DNA from: Bdellovibrionota bacterium
Lineage (GTDB): Bacteria; Bdellovibrionota; Bdellovibrionia; Bdellovibrionales; JAEYZS01
Direction of reading: 5' to 3'
Length of the DNA stretch: 64,000 bases
NCBI GenBank assembly: GCA_040386775.1
Contig: JAZKEU010000017.1
Coordinates: 275,267-339,266 of the forward strand
This document shows positions 1-7,818 of the stretch, one piece after another (the first letter of the stretch is position 1; each line of letters begins with the position of its first letter). The notes beneath the pieces were generated by a model, which saw only the letters and a list, made by a program, of their open reading frames with translations, searched no databases and was not told the DNA's origin. Both the position numbers and the translations under genes were made by a program.

Positions 1-1708
1 GCTTTAGTAAACTTAAGAAGCCCATCAAGCTTTTTACGTTTACAGTTTGACCACCAATTTTAATTGGAACAGTTTCTCCGCTACCAAATCCTAAGATCGC
101 GCCTTCACCACCAATGGCGGCAAGGCTGGCAATACTCGAGTGACCACCGAATCCTGCTCTTCCTAAGCCCTCAGTTCCTTTTTCAAATTTGTAATAAGAA
201 ATACCAAACTTAGTACTATCGTTACTTACCATCTCCATGATGATCGCTTCCACATATACTTGATCTCTTGGAATATCGATTTTATTCAGCAACGCTAGAA
301 CCGCTTGGTAATCCTGCTTGCTACCTACGATAATCAAAGAGTTCGTGTCTTTATCCGCAGAGATCTTAACGTCTGCCCCGAATAATCCCGATGAAGAAGA
401 AGATCCGCTTTGAACGCCGCCCATAGGATTTCCAAAACCATCATTGAATACCGGAGGAGGCGGGAAGTTTTGCGCTCCTGCTTGTCCCTTTTGTTCGTCC
501 TTCAATTGTTTTGCAATGCCATTGATGATGTCCGATATTTTTTCAGCTTCACCATGTTTTACATAATACACATAAGCGCCACCAGAACTTTCAGAAAGTC
601 TAAAGTCCAAAGTCGCCACTAATTTTCTAATTTTATCGATACCAGATTTATTGCCCACTACGATTACAGAGTTTGTTCTGTCATCTGGAATCACTGTGGA
701 GAAAGCACTTCCGCCAGTGGATTGCGATTGGCCACCAGGTCTGAATCTTGGAATTCCAGAGGAGAATGCTCCGGCAGAAGATTTCTTTTGGCCTTTGTTA
801 ATGATTTGGTCGATGAGGTCTGCAATGTCTTTTGCTTTTGCATTTTTGATATTGATCACGGCCAATTGTTCGTCAAATCCAGCGATATCCAATTGTCCCA
901 CGATTTTGATTAATCTTTGAACACTAGAAGCTTGATCCGAAACGATAAGAGAGTTGGTAGGTTCATAAATATCGATGTTACCATTTTTAGAAACGAGTTT
1001 TGTCGCAAACTTATTCATTTCTGCAGCGGGAACATATTTTAAGTGAATGATTCTGGTGATCATCTGATCTGTGTCTGGAGTGTAAGCGCCAGAAAAAATT
1101 TCTAAGTTGTCTCTTTGTGCATCTCTCACCGGAAGAATTTTTAAGAATTTTCCAGAAGGCACAATCGAGAATCCTCTGATCGCAAGAGCACTCAAGAACA
1201 CTTTGTAAGCTTCTGCCACAGTGATTTGGGTTGGCGCCATGATGGTGATTTTTCCACTCACGTTGGGATCCACGATAAAATTTTTGCCTGTCAATTCCGA
1301 AATGGCTTTGATCACATCGGCGATATCCGCATTTGGGAAATCAAAACTATCGATAAGATCGGGATAGTTTTCATTTGTGATGTCCGCATCCGTGGCCTGC
1401 GAAAGAGGAGGAGTTTTTCTTTTCTTTGTTCCACTAAAGGCAGGATTTGCTGGACCTGAAGATGTTGGCGCAAAACTATTGTTCGGTGTTGGTGGCGGTG
1501 GAGGAGTATTTTGTTGTCCACCAAAGACATCATCGCCACCCGGAGAGTCACCCATATCCATATCAGGAGATTCCAAAAAATCATTTTCTTGCAATATATC
1601 TTCTTGAGCATGCACATTTCCAGTGAATGTCACGGGTGTGATCAGCGTAATTGCAACTGTGATCCACAATAATTTTAATTTTGCATTTGAGCGGCTCTTA
1701 CTTATCAT
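1..1708 (-). CDS. gspD: Type II secretion system secretin GspD (partial, C-terminus off the left edge)
   Basis: Outer-membrane secretin of the type II secretion system, the gated ring through which folded exoproteins leave the periplasm. About 569 N-terminal codons are present; the pore-forming C-terminal domain is cut off. The ATG at 1708 is the only in-frame start, because a TGA lies nine codons upstream, and it follows AAGGA on the minus strand. A signal peptide (LLWITVAITLITPVTFTGNVHA) is followed by about 60 residues rich in Pro, Gly, Asp and Asn. Next come the N0 domain (FPNADIADVIKAISELTGKN) and repeated KH-like N1-N3 domains (for example VPDDRTNSVIVVG-type strands and ADKDTNSLIIVGS). 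The gene lies 45 bp downstream of gspC, so it is one operon. Identification is firm; only the length is unknown. Confidence 0.93.
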   Translation of the reverse strand, partial: MISKSRSNAKLKLLWITVAITLITPVTFTGNVHAQEDILQENDFLESPDMDMGDSPGGDDVFGGQQNTPPPPPTPNNSFAPTSSGPANPAFSGTKKRKTPPLSQATDADITNENYPDLIDSFDFPNADIADVIKAISELTGKNFIVDPNVSGKITIMAPTQITVAEAYKVFLSALAIRGFSIVPSGKFLKILPVRDAQRDNLEIFSGAYTPDTDQMITRIIHLKYVPAAEMNKFATKLVSKNGNIDIYEPTNSLIVSDQASSVQRLIKIVGQLDIAGFDEQLAVINIKNAKAKDIADLIDQIINKGQKKSSAGAFSSGIPRFRPGGQSQSTGGSAFSTVIPDDRTNSVIVVGNKSGIDKIRKLVATLDFRLSESSGGAYVYYVKHGEAEKISDIINGIAKQLKDEQKGQAGAQNFPPPPVFNDGFGNPMGGVQSGSSSSSGLFGADVKISADKDTNSLIIVGSKQDYQAVLALLNKIDIPRDQVYVEAIIMEMVSNDSTKFGISYYKFEKGTEGLGRAGFGGHSSIASLAAIGGEGAILGFGSGETVPIKIGGQTVNVKSLMGFLSLLK

Positions 1709-1753
1709 AAACCATCCTTGGTTCGGTGGGCATCATTTGCGCCCATTAAAATC

Positions 1754-2821
1754 TTATTCGTTAATATTAAAATTCAGCGACGCCGGTCTGCCGTCGCGTT
1801 CAATTTCCAATTCAATTCGTCCTTCATTACGGAGATTATTATAAAGCTCCATAGCTTTAGCGGGGCTATTGACCTTTTCGCCGTTAACGCCTTTGAGCAC
1901 GTCACCAACTTTAAGACCAATCTGGCTAAAGACACTGTTCGGTTCAATTCCTAACATTTTAAATCCATCAACTTCTCCGCCGCTACCAGGAACAATGTTC
2001 GGAACAGCCGTGGCTTGCTGAAGAAGATCTGGAAGATTTTTTAAGTAATTATTTAAATCCGAGCGCTTGATCGAAATTGTGTCACCTTGCTGAGAAAAAA
2101 CAGCAGTAGAAGCAGCAGGAGATGTCTTTGCAAAGCTCACCTTCGCGTCTTCAGGGATTTCGATATACTCTAAGCGTGAGCTCTGAGAGTTTCGAATGAT
2201 AGCTTTTCTTCTTTGCACTTTCACAAGCGTAGCAATATTTTCAATTTGATCGTTGGGAAGATATGGAATCACTTCGTTCGTAGTTCTCAACTGAATTGTG
2301 GCCACACTCTTTGCGGGATTCACATGCACAATGGTACCGATAAGATTGAGGGGCAACGTTGATTTCACCGCTGGTCCATCATCTGCAAATTTTTCGCCCT
2401 CATTGGTTGAAAGAGGATTTGGAATGATCCCATCAGAGTTAAAAATATTTCTGTCAGTGATTGGCCCGTACTCAGTTCTAGATTTCATCTGCGGTCCAAA
2501 AGAACCTTTCTGAGGAAAGATAGGTGGTGCAGAAGTTGGCAGGAGCGAATCTCTCATAAATAAAATCGTAAGATCCGCAGAAAAAAGTGCGATCAAAAGA
2601 ATCAACACTAAGGGAAGATGTTTATCAAAAGAGCCTTCACGAATTGTCTGTGGTCGGATGGGACGAGCGCCGTAGTAAGTTTGTGACGAAACATCTGCAT
2701 TTGGATTAAAAATTCCAGTGGAAGTGTTTTCGAATTGGTCATTTCCTAAAGAGTCATTTTCCAAAGAGCTTTCTTTAAAAAAAGATGGGAATATTTTTTT
2801 TAAAATATTTTTGATAGCCAT
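1754..2821 (-). CDS. gspC: Type II secretion system inner-membrane protein GspC with PDZ domain
   Basis: Links the inner-membrane platform to the secretin. The 355-residue product has a cytoplasmic N-terminus, one membrane segment near residues 70-90 (LVLILLIALFSADLTILF) and a periplasmic homology region around residues 120-215 (the SRTEYGPITDRNIF segment, then LNLIGTIVHVNP). A C-terminal PDZ-like domain follows at about 260-350 (GFKMLGIEPNSVFSQIGLKVGDVLKGVNGEKV). This is the normal GspC order. A GGGGA Shine-Dalgarno lies just upstream of the ATG. gspD follows on the same strand, and the other gsp genes are presumably beyond the left edge. The N-terminal cytoplasmic tail of about 70 residues is longer than in enterobacterial GspC. 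Confidence 0.88.
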   Translation of the reverse strand: MAIKNILKKIFPSFFKESSLENDSLGNDQFENTSTGIFNPNADVSSQTYYGARPIRPQTIREGSFDKHLPLVLILLIALFSADLTILFMRDSLLPTSAPPIFPQKGSFGPQMKSRTEYGPITDRNIFNSDGIIPNPLSTNEGEKFADDGPAVKSTLPLNLIGTIVHVNPAKSVATIQLRTTNEVIPYLPNDQIENIATLVKVQRRKAIIRNSQSSRLEYIEIPEDAKVSFAKTSPAASTAVFSQQGDTISIKRSDLNNYLKNLPDLLQQATAVPNIVPGSGGEVDGFKMLGIEPNSVFSQIGLKVGDVLKGVNGEKVNSPAKAMELYNNLRNEGRIELEIERDGRPASLNFNINE

Positions 2822-3299
2822 TGATGTGATTTCCCCGATGTCGCCGTATCTCTCTAAAGGTACCCTAAAGAAATGTTAGCAATGGAGTGCTTTTTCGGAT
2901 ACGAAATTCTTAAATTTTGGCTTTCAAATCCTATATATATGAAGAGTCTAGTCTTAGGTCTCGTTATGGCTGACCCAAGAATTTCTTATTACTTGAGATA
3001 TTTTAAGCAGTTAATGAGTTTTGACCTGAGGCGCAATTACAATTTCATACGAAATCTTTTCAAGATGAGGGAATAGATTTTTAATTTTCGTCAAAATTAG
3101 GCATAACCCTAACAAGCTTTGTGATCAGTGTTTCGATGATGAGTAACTACGAAACATAAAAAAGTTCGGGGAAGATCTAAAGTCTCTTGCAAAAGTTCGT
3201 GGGGAATAAAAGCAAGAATTAAGCATCGGTCAAAGCGTACTAGAAAGTTTTAGGACTGAAAAGTTAGCCAGATGATGCGTGGGTGTGTGAGGGGTTTTA
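2822..3299. other. Intergenic region between gspC (-) and the acyltransferase-like gene (+)
   Basis: This 478-bp stretch holds the divergent upstream regions of gspC and the gene at 3300. I see no RNA gene. An open frame of 67 codons at 2873-3076 has no Shine-Dalgarno and no recognisable product, and I do not call it. Two direct repeats, AAAAGTTCGGGGAA (3160-3173) and AAAAGTTCGTGGGGAA (3191-3206), start 31 bp apart, about three helical turns, and could be activator or repressor sites for the gene at 3300. A GAGGGG Shine-Dalgarno precedes that gene's ATG. Confidence 0.4.
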
Positions 3300-4010
3300 A
3301 TGAAAGCGATCTTGTTTAGCGGTTTATCCATGATGGACCAGAGTTCTGTAAGAGAGTCACTAATTCGTATTCCTGAAGTTCTAAATCGTATCAAGACAGC
3401 ACAAAAAACAGTCGACCAGTTAACAAATAGTTCCGTTGAATTGGTTAATTGCATGCTCGATGACGATCAAACTTTCACAGCGAACTGCAAAGTAAGAAGA
3501 GTTCTCGTAAATCTTGTGCAGCTTGGTCTTTATGATAGGCACGTAAAAAATAATGAAAAACCAAAATACTTTGTAGGTTCAATTTCAAACCTTTCGGCTA
3601 TCGAACATTGTCTGGGATTCAGTTATATTGATGAATTTGTAAGATCAGTATGGTTCCAAGATCTAGAGGGTTCGGAAGCAGGGATACCTGTAATGTCTGA
3701 AAGTAAATATCAAGATATCCAAGTGATTCAAATGATGAATCGTAAACCGACACAATTCTATATTTATGAGTTTAGCCAATTGTCGACAGAGATGTCTGAG
3801 TCAAAGAAAATTGATGAAGCCGATAGTGCTGACAAATTGATCGTAAGACTTATTAAAAAATATGATGTGAAACAAATTGTAAACCTTGGTCCATCAGATT
3901 TATTGTTGGATCCAGTTTACAATCCGTTTCACCTGGAAGATATCAATGTGTTTAACACGATTGAGATCGATCCAATGTTGTCTTGGTTTTATTCCAGACT
4001 AGCATGTTAA
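3300..4010 (+). CDS. Degenerate acyltransferase-like protein (FabD-fold paralogue, nucleophile lost)
   Basis: A 236-residue protein related to the product of 37179-38162 in this window. The shared parts are the N-terminal strand (ILFSGLS versus YVFSGID), the segment EKPKYFVGSI (residues 86-95) versus EKPDYLMGCS, and the late motif QIVNLGPSDLLL versus RLVNIGPVPTLLL. These match the start, the nucleophile elbow and the C-terminal GP loop of malonyl-CoA:ACP transacylase-type domains. At the position of the catalytic Ser (GxSxG) this protein has Ile95. It also lacks about 90 residues in the region that carries the catalytic His. I infer a non-catalytic paralogue, perhaps a binding or regulatory protein. 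It is a single gene with GAGGGG before the ATG, so its function is unknown. Confidence 0.6.
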   Translation: MKAILFSGLSMMDQSSVRESLIRIPEVLNRIKTAQKTVDQLTNSSVELVNCMLDDDQTFTANCKVRRVLVNLVQLGLYDRHVKNNEKPKYFVGSISNLSAIEHCLGFSYIDEFVRSVWFQDLEGSEAGIPVMSESKYQDIQVIQMMNRKPTQFYIYEFSQLSTEMSESKKIDEADSADKLIVRLIKKYDVKQIVNLGPSDLLLDPVYNPFHLEDINVFNTIEIDPMLSWFYSRLAC

Positions 4011-4020
4011 TCATGCTCAC

Positions 4021-4464
4021 CTAATCACTCTCTAAAACGATATCGAATTGCTTGTTTCGTTCTTCGATGAGTTTATTCAGTTCATCCGGTGCACTTTTTG
4101 TAGCTTTTATATAAAAACTTTCAAAAGCGGTTTGGTTTTTTCTAATTTCTTCTTCTAATTTCTTTTGTATTATTTGGTAATCGGCACCTTTAGGGCTTTC
4201 CAATTGTTTCATTTTTTTAGTCAGCTCTATGAAGACGCGCTCTTGATGGGTGTAGTTCGTTCCGGATTCCAAAATGGTTTCATAAGAATATTTTGTTTTA
4301 TGAAGAAAGTTCTCGTAAACCCTTGCCATAGAGTCTTCGATTTTTTCTGGTTCTGTGTGTTTCATAGATTCAGGATCCATAATTAGTTTAATAAAGATCG
4401 TAAAGCCTGCGCTTATGATTATAGAAATCAAAATGACCATCAAAAGTCTTCTGCGAAAAATCAT
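4021..4464 (-). CDS. Small membrane-anchored protein, unknown function
   Basis: A 147-residue protein with a positively charged N-terminus (MIFRRRLL), one membrane segment (residues 8-26) and an Asp/Glu/Lys-rich, largely helical exported domain with coiled-coil-like spacing. I do not recognise a family. Its ATG overlaps the stop of the upstream GNAT-like gene by four bases (ATGA), so the two are translationally coupled. It is the last gene of the minus-strand operon 6208 to 4021. Confidence 0.7.
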   Translation of the reverse strand: MIFRRRLLMVILISIIISAGFTIFIKLIMDPESMKHTEPEKIEDSMARVYENFLHKTKYSYETILESGTNYTHQERVFIELTKKMKQLESPKGADYQIIQKKLEEEIRKNQTAFESFYIKATKSAPDELNKLIEERNKQFDIVLESD

Positions 4465-5621
4465 ACTAAAATAGGTTCGATTTCAGGAGGCGGAGTGACT
4501 TTGTGAAGTTGCAAGAAATCAGGCAGAGGTTTTTCTGGCGGAAGAATCGTGTAAATAGAAAAAGGAAGTTTTGAACTTAAAAAATTCTTTGGTGGCATCG
4601 TCAATGGAGTCTTATTGAAGTGCGGATAGCTTAGTAGCTCATCTTTTTGGGTGGTTCTAAAAACTTCGGCGAGTAATGCGCCAAAGATATCAGGATTGTC
4701 AGCATAGAGGTGAGTGAGGAACTTCATTTTCACTTCTCCACCGATGGCTGGAAGACGTTTTACGAAACCAAAATAAGACATCCATTTAGAAAATTCATAA
4801 ATTGTTTCACCAAAGCCTGTATAATTTAAAACTGAGATGCCTAAAATATGAGAGGCTTTCCACGGGGCCACACAGCCGATGATGTTGTTTCTTGAGTCTT
4901 TGGCGATCAAGAAATTATGCATATCGAAACCTTTCCATTTTTTGAATCTCTCTAAAAGAAGATCCACAGAATAAGGAAAGCTTAAAGGTTTGTGAAGAGC
5001 TCTACTTTTCAAATAGGAAGCAAGTGGTTCAAGATCATTGGGGCTCATTGGCGCAATTTTGATCGATTTTAGAAAGGGAAGATCCGTAAAAGGAACTTTT
5101 CCATGAATTGTAATCAGATCATATTTTCTATAGAAATAATATCTAGGGATATGTCTTCTCGAACTTCTCGGACGAATCAAAGCATTGTAGGCTTGAGTTT
5201 GATTTGAATTCATAATTGAAAATACGTAATCACAATTTCGAGTGACCGCAGATTCAGTCATTGCTGGAAGTAATTTTTCTGGCCACTGAACAATAGCTTG
5301 TCTTGAATTTGCTATTCTTAAATCTGTCGCAAAGCCAACTTGAGTTTCTTCGCCGTTCAAAAGAGTTTTTCGGTACAAAATGCTAGCGATGCCTTCGATC
5401 TCATCTTTTTCATCGACCATTTTGAAAGTGACAAAGTCATCGGTTTGCAAACGATACTTATCAAAGAACGAACCTTTGCGATCCACGACAAGTTCCATGG
5501 GGGAATTGGTTAGGAAAGGCTGTTTGATGACAAAGTTTTTAAGTTTATCACTGTCAGATTCTTGAGCTACTTCAACTCTCAATTCGCCCTTTTGGTCTGT
5601 CGGGTGCGCTGGATTGCTCAT
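4461..5621 (-). CDS. GNAT-like acyltransferase, probably two tandem domains
   Basis: A 386-residue soluble protein. The first half resembles a GNAT fold: a strand pair ending in EGIASILYR, then TQVGFATDLRIANSRQA, which corresponds to the DLxVxxxxR acetyl-CoA-binding loop region of N-acetyltransferases. The second half repeats a similar pattern (IAPMSPNDLEPLASYL, then NFLIAKDSRNNIIGCVAPW), suggesting a second, diverged GNAT copy. The substrate cannot be named. It overlaps the adenosyltransferase gene upstream and the membrane protein gene downstream by four bases each, so the three are translated as a coupled unit. The family assignment rests on pattern only. Confidence 0.5.
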   Translation of the reverse strand: MSNPAHPTDQKGELRVEVAQESDSDKLKNFVIKQPFLTNSPMELVVDRKGSFFDKYRLQTDDFVTFKMVDEKDEIEGIASILYRKTLLNGEETQVGFATDLRIANSRQAIVQWPEKLLPAMTESAVTRNCDYVFSIMNSNQTQAYNALIRPRSSRRHIPRYYFYRKYDLITIHGKVPFTDLPFLKSIKIAPMSPNDLEPLASYLKSRALHKPLSFPYSVDLLLERFKKWKGFDMHNFLIAKDSRNNIIGCVAPWKASHILGISVLNYTGFGETIYEFSKWMSYFGFVKRLPAIGGEVKMKFLTHLYADNPDIFGALLAEVFRTTQKDELLSYPHFNKTPLTMPPKNFLSSKLPFSIYTILPPEKPLPDFLQLHKVTPPPEIEPILV

Positions 5622-6208
5622 TTGGCTTCACTCATTTTTTTTGACCATTCGATCTCAGGAAACCCTTCAACTTTATTGCAATATCTGGCGATCACAAAAA
5701 GAAGATCGCTGAGGCGATTGAGATACTGAATAAGCAATGGATCAACAGAATTATTTTCATCGCGAAGTTTTAAGCAGAGTCTTTCTGCGCGCCTGCAAAC
5801 CGTGCGTGAAATGTGAAAACTCGACGAAGAAATCGAGCCGCCCGGCAGAATAAAATTCTTCAGTGGTGGTAGTAATTCTGTAAGTTCATCAATTTTTAAT
5901 TCTTGTTTTTTAATGTCTTGCTGTAAAATTGTGGGAAGTTTTTTTTGCATTTCGCTGTCTGCGCAGGCCAGTTGGCTTCCGATGTTAAAAAGATCATTTT
6001 GAATTTGAAATAAAATATTACTCAAAGCTTTTGCGAGTTCTATTTTTTTCGGACTCAAGCTCATATGGCTAAGGGCAACACCGATTGTCGAATTCAGTTC
6101 ATCGAGTGTACCGTAAGACTCAAGTCTAACGTGACTCTTCAAAACCTTTTCGCCGCTCACAAGGCAGGTTTCGCCTTGATCGCCTTTTTTGGTATAAATC
6201 TTTGCCAT
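5618..6208 (-). CDS. pduO: ATP:cob(I)alamin adenosyltransferase, PduO type
   Basis: Transfers the adenosyl group of ATP to cob(I)alamin to make coenzyme B12. At 196 residues it has the usual length for PduO-type enzymes. The N-terminal ATP-binding motif IYTKKGDQGETCLVSGEKV is followed by SYGTLDELNSTIGVA. Near the C-terminus RTVCRRAERLCL and YLNRLSDLLFVIARY are the conserved Arg and Asn-Arg-Leu-Ser-Asp/Phe helices of the trimer active site. It is the first gene of a three-gene minus-strand operon with overlapping junctions. The family is certain; whether it serves a B12 salvage route is not shown, because no other cobalamin gene is in the window. Confidence 0.93.
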   Translation of the reverse strand: MAKIYTKKGDQGETCLVSGEKVLKSHVRLESYGTLDELNSTIGVALSHMSLSPKKIELAKALSNILFQIQNDLFNIGSQLACADSEMQKKLPTILQQDIKKQELKIDELTELLPPLKNFILPGGSISSSSFHISRTVCRRAERLCLKLRDENNSVDPLLIQYLNRLSDLLFVIARYCNKVEGFPEIEWSKKMSEAK

Positions 6209-6333
6209 TCAAATTATTAGTTCAACCTTTGGGCTGAAACTCATTCCTAAGCGCTAAATATTAATCAATAATGTTGTTTTTGAGTAGGACAATCAATTTG
6301 CAACGATGCATTAACTCGCTTGAAGGTTGAGGC

Positions 6334-7818
6334 TTGAGCATATTTAAACTACTTATTGATCACCTAATGAAAATGTTGGAAAAAGTAGCTGAAAAAATTT
6401 TTAGATTCTTGTGCTCTCTCAAGCTAGCGGTGATTGTGATCGTTTCTTTAGGCACCATCGCAGCGATAGGCACTGTTATGGAATCCAAGTACGATATGAT
6501 AACGGCACAAAAGCTCGTCTATCATTCGCCCTATATGTATTTTGTCATGATTCTTTTGTGTGTAAATCTTATTGCGGTGGCTGTTGATCGTTTGCCATGG
6601 AAAAAAAGACACACAGGTTTTGTCATTGTTCACGCAGGGATTGTGATTTTAATTGTAGGATCTTATGTGACACGAAAAGTTGGTGTCGATGGAACTCTTT
6701 CTTTTGATATAGGAGAAACTTCTAGAAACGTGCAGACCAATGAAACAGATCTGATCGTTTACAAACTGAAAGACTTAGAAAGTTCCGAAAAGATTTTTTC
6801 TCAAGATGTAGATTTTCTTGTTAATAACCCAAAGAAAAAACCAGTAAAAATTCTTTTTGGTGCAGGGGAATCTGATCAAATTGAAGTGATCGATTATATG
6901 CCTTACGCCAAAAGAGACTTTACCATCCAAGAATCTAACTTGATGACAGATGGTCCGGCACTCAGATTTCAGCTTCAAAATCCTTTCGTCAATATGATTG
7001 AATGGATTGTGCAGAGTGGATCGCAACCTGCGAAATTGGATTTGGGTCCCGCGCAAGTTGTGTTGGCTCGAGAAAATTATGAAAGTCTAGGTGGAAAAAA
7101 CGAAATCGTTCTTTATCCAACTCAAAACAAAAATACATTGAGATATCAGATTTTTGATAAGGACAGTAAAGACGGAAAACCCATCAAGAGCGGAATGGTT
7201 CCCGTGGGTGGAGTGATCGAACCGGGGTGGATGGGGCTCACGGTGAGAGCCATTCAGTTTTATCCAAAAGGCAAAGTAGAATACAAATATACAAAATTAG
7301 ATTATCCGAATGCCACGAGTACCGCAGCGGCGCAAATCAAATTCAACGGTCAAGCGTATTGGCTAGGAATGAACACGGCACTTCAGTTGTTTTCAAAAGA
7401 CACGGTTTATTTTGTGACCTACGGAAATAAAAGATTGGACATTGGATTCAACATGACTCTCGATCGCTTTGAAATGGAAAAGTACGAAGGCACGCAGATG
7501 GCAAAGACCTATAAGAGCGTGGTGAATATTCCCAATGTTGGCCAAAAAGAAATTTCGATGAATGAACCGTTGAAACATAACGGTTACACTTTTTATCAAT
7601 CGAGTTTTCAGGAAAATAAAATGGGAGAGCCGACGGCTTCGATTCTTTCTGTGAATTACGATCCAGGTCGCTGGATTAAATATTTTGGCTCGCTCTGCAT
7701 CGTTTTAGGGTCTATCATGCTTTTTTACTTTAAGAAATTTGGAACAAAACAATCGTCGCAAGAAAAATTTATGAAAATGGACCAACAGTCGTTCATCGAA
7801 GGTGAGGTAGAAAAATGA
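6334..7818 (+). CDS. resB: Cytochrome c biogenesis protein ResB/Ccs1
   Basis: Membrane partner of CcsA in system II cytochrome c maturation, thought to hold apocytochrome and help heme delivery on the periplasmic side. The 494-residue product has three N-terminal membrane segments (about residues 25-45, 66-84 and 92-110), a long periplasmic domain (about 112-445) and one C-terminal membrane segment (YFGSLCIVLGSIMLFYF). The motif LKHNGYTFYQSSF just before the last segment is typical of ResB. I take the TTG at 6334 as the start because GAAGG lies seven bases upstream. The alternative ATG at 6367 lacks a Shine-Dalgarno. The stop overlaps the ccsA ATG (ATGA), so the two are coupled. Confidence 0.9.
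   Translation: MSIFKLLIDHLMKMLEKVAEKIFRFLCSLKLAVIVIVSLGTIAAIGTVMESKYDMITAQKLVYHSPYMYFVMILLCVNLIAVAVDRLPWKKRHTGFVIVHAGIVILIVGSYVTRKVGVDGTLSFDIGETSRNVQTNETDLIVYKLKDLESSEKIFSQDVDFLVNNPKKKPVKILFGAGESDQIEVIDYMPYAKRDFTIQESNLMTDGPALRFQLQNPFVNMIEWIVQSGSQPAKLDLGPAQVVLARENYESLGGKNEIVLYPTQNKNTLRYQIFDKDSKDGKPIKSGMVPVGGVIEPGWMGLTVRAIQFYPKGKVEYKYTKLDYPNATSTAAAQIKFNGQAYWLGMNTALQLFSKDTVYFVTYGNKRLDIGFNMTLDRFEMEKYEGTQMAKTYKSVVNIPNVGQKEISMNEPLKHNGYTFYQSSFQENKMGEPTASILSVNYDPGRWIKYFGSLCIVLGSIMLFYFKKFGTKQSSQEKFMKMDQQSFIEGEVEK

Noticed and set aside
2873..3076. Open frame of 67 codons on the plus strand
   Set aside because: No Shine-Dalgarno, no recognisable domain, unusual composition, and it lies in a divergent promoter region.
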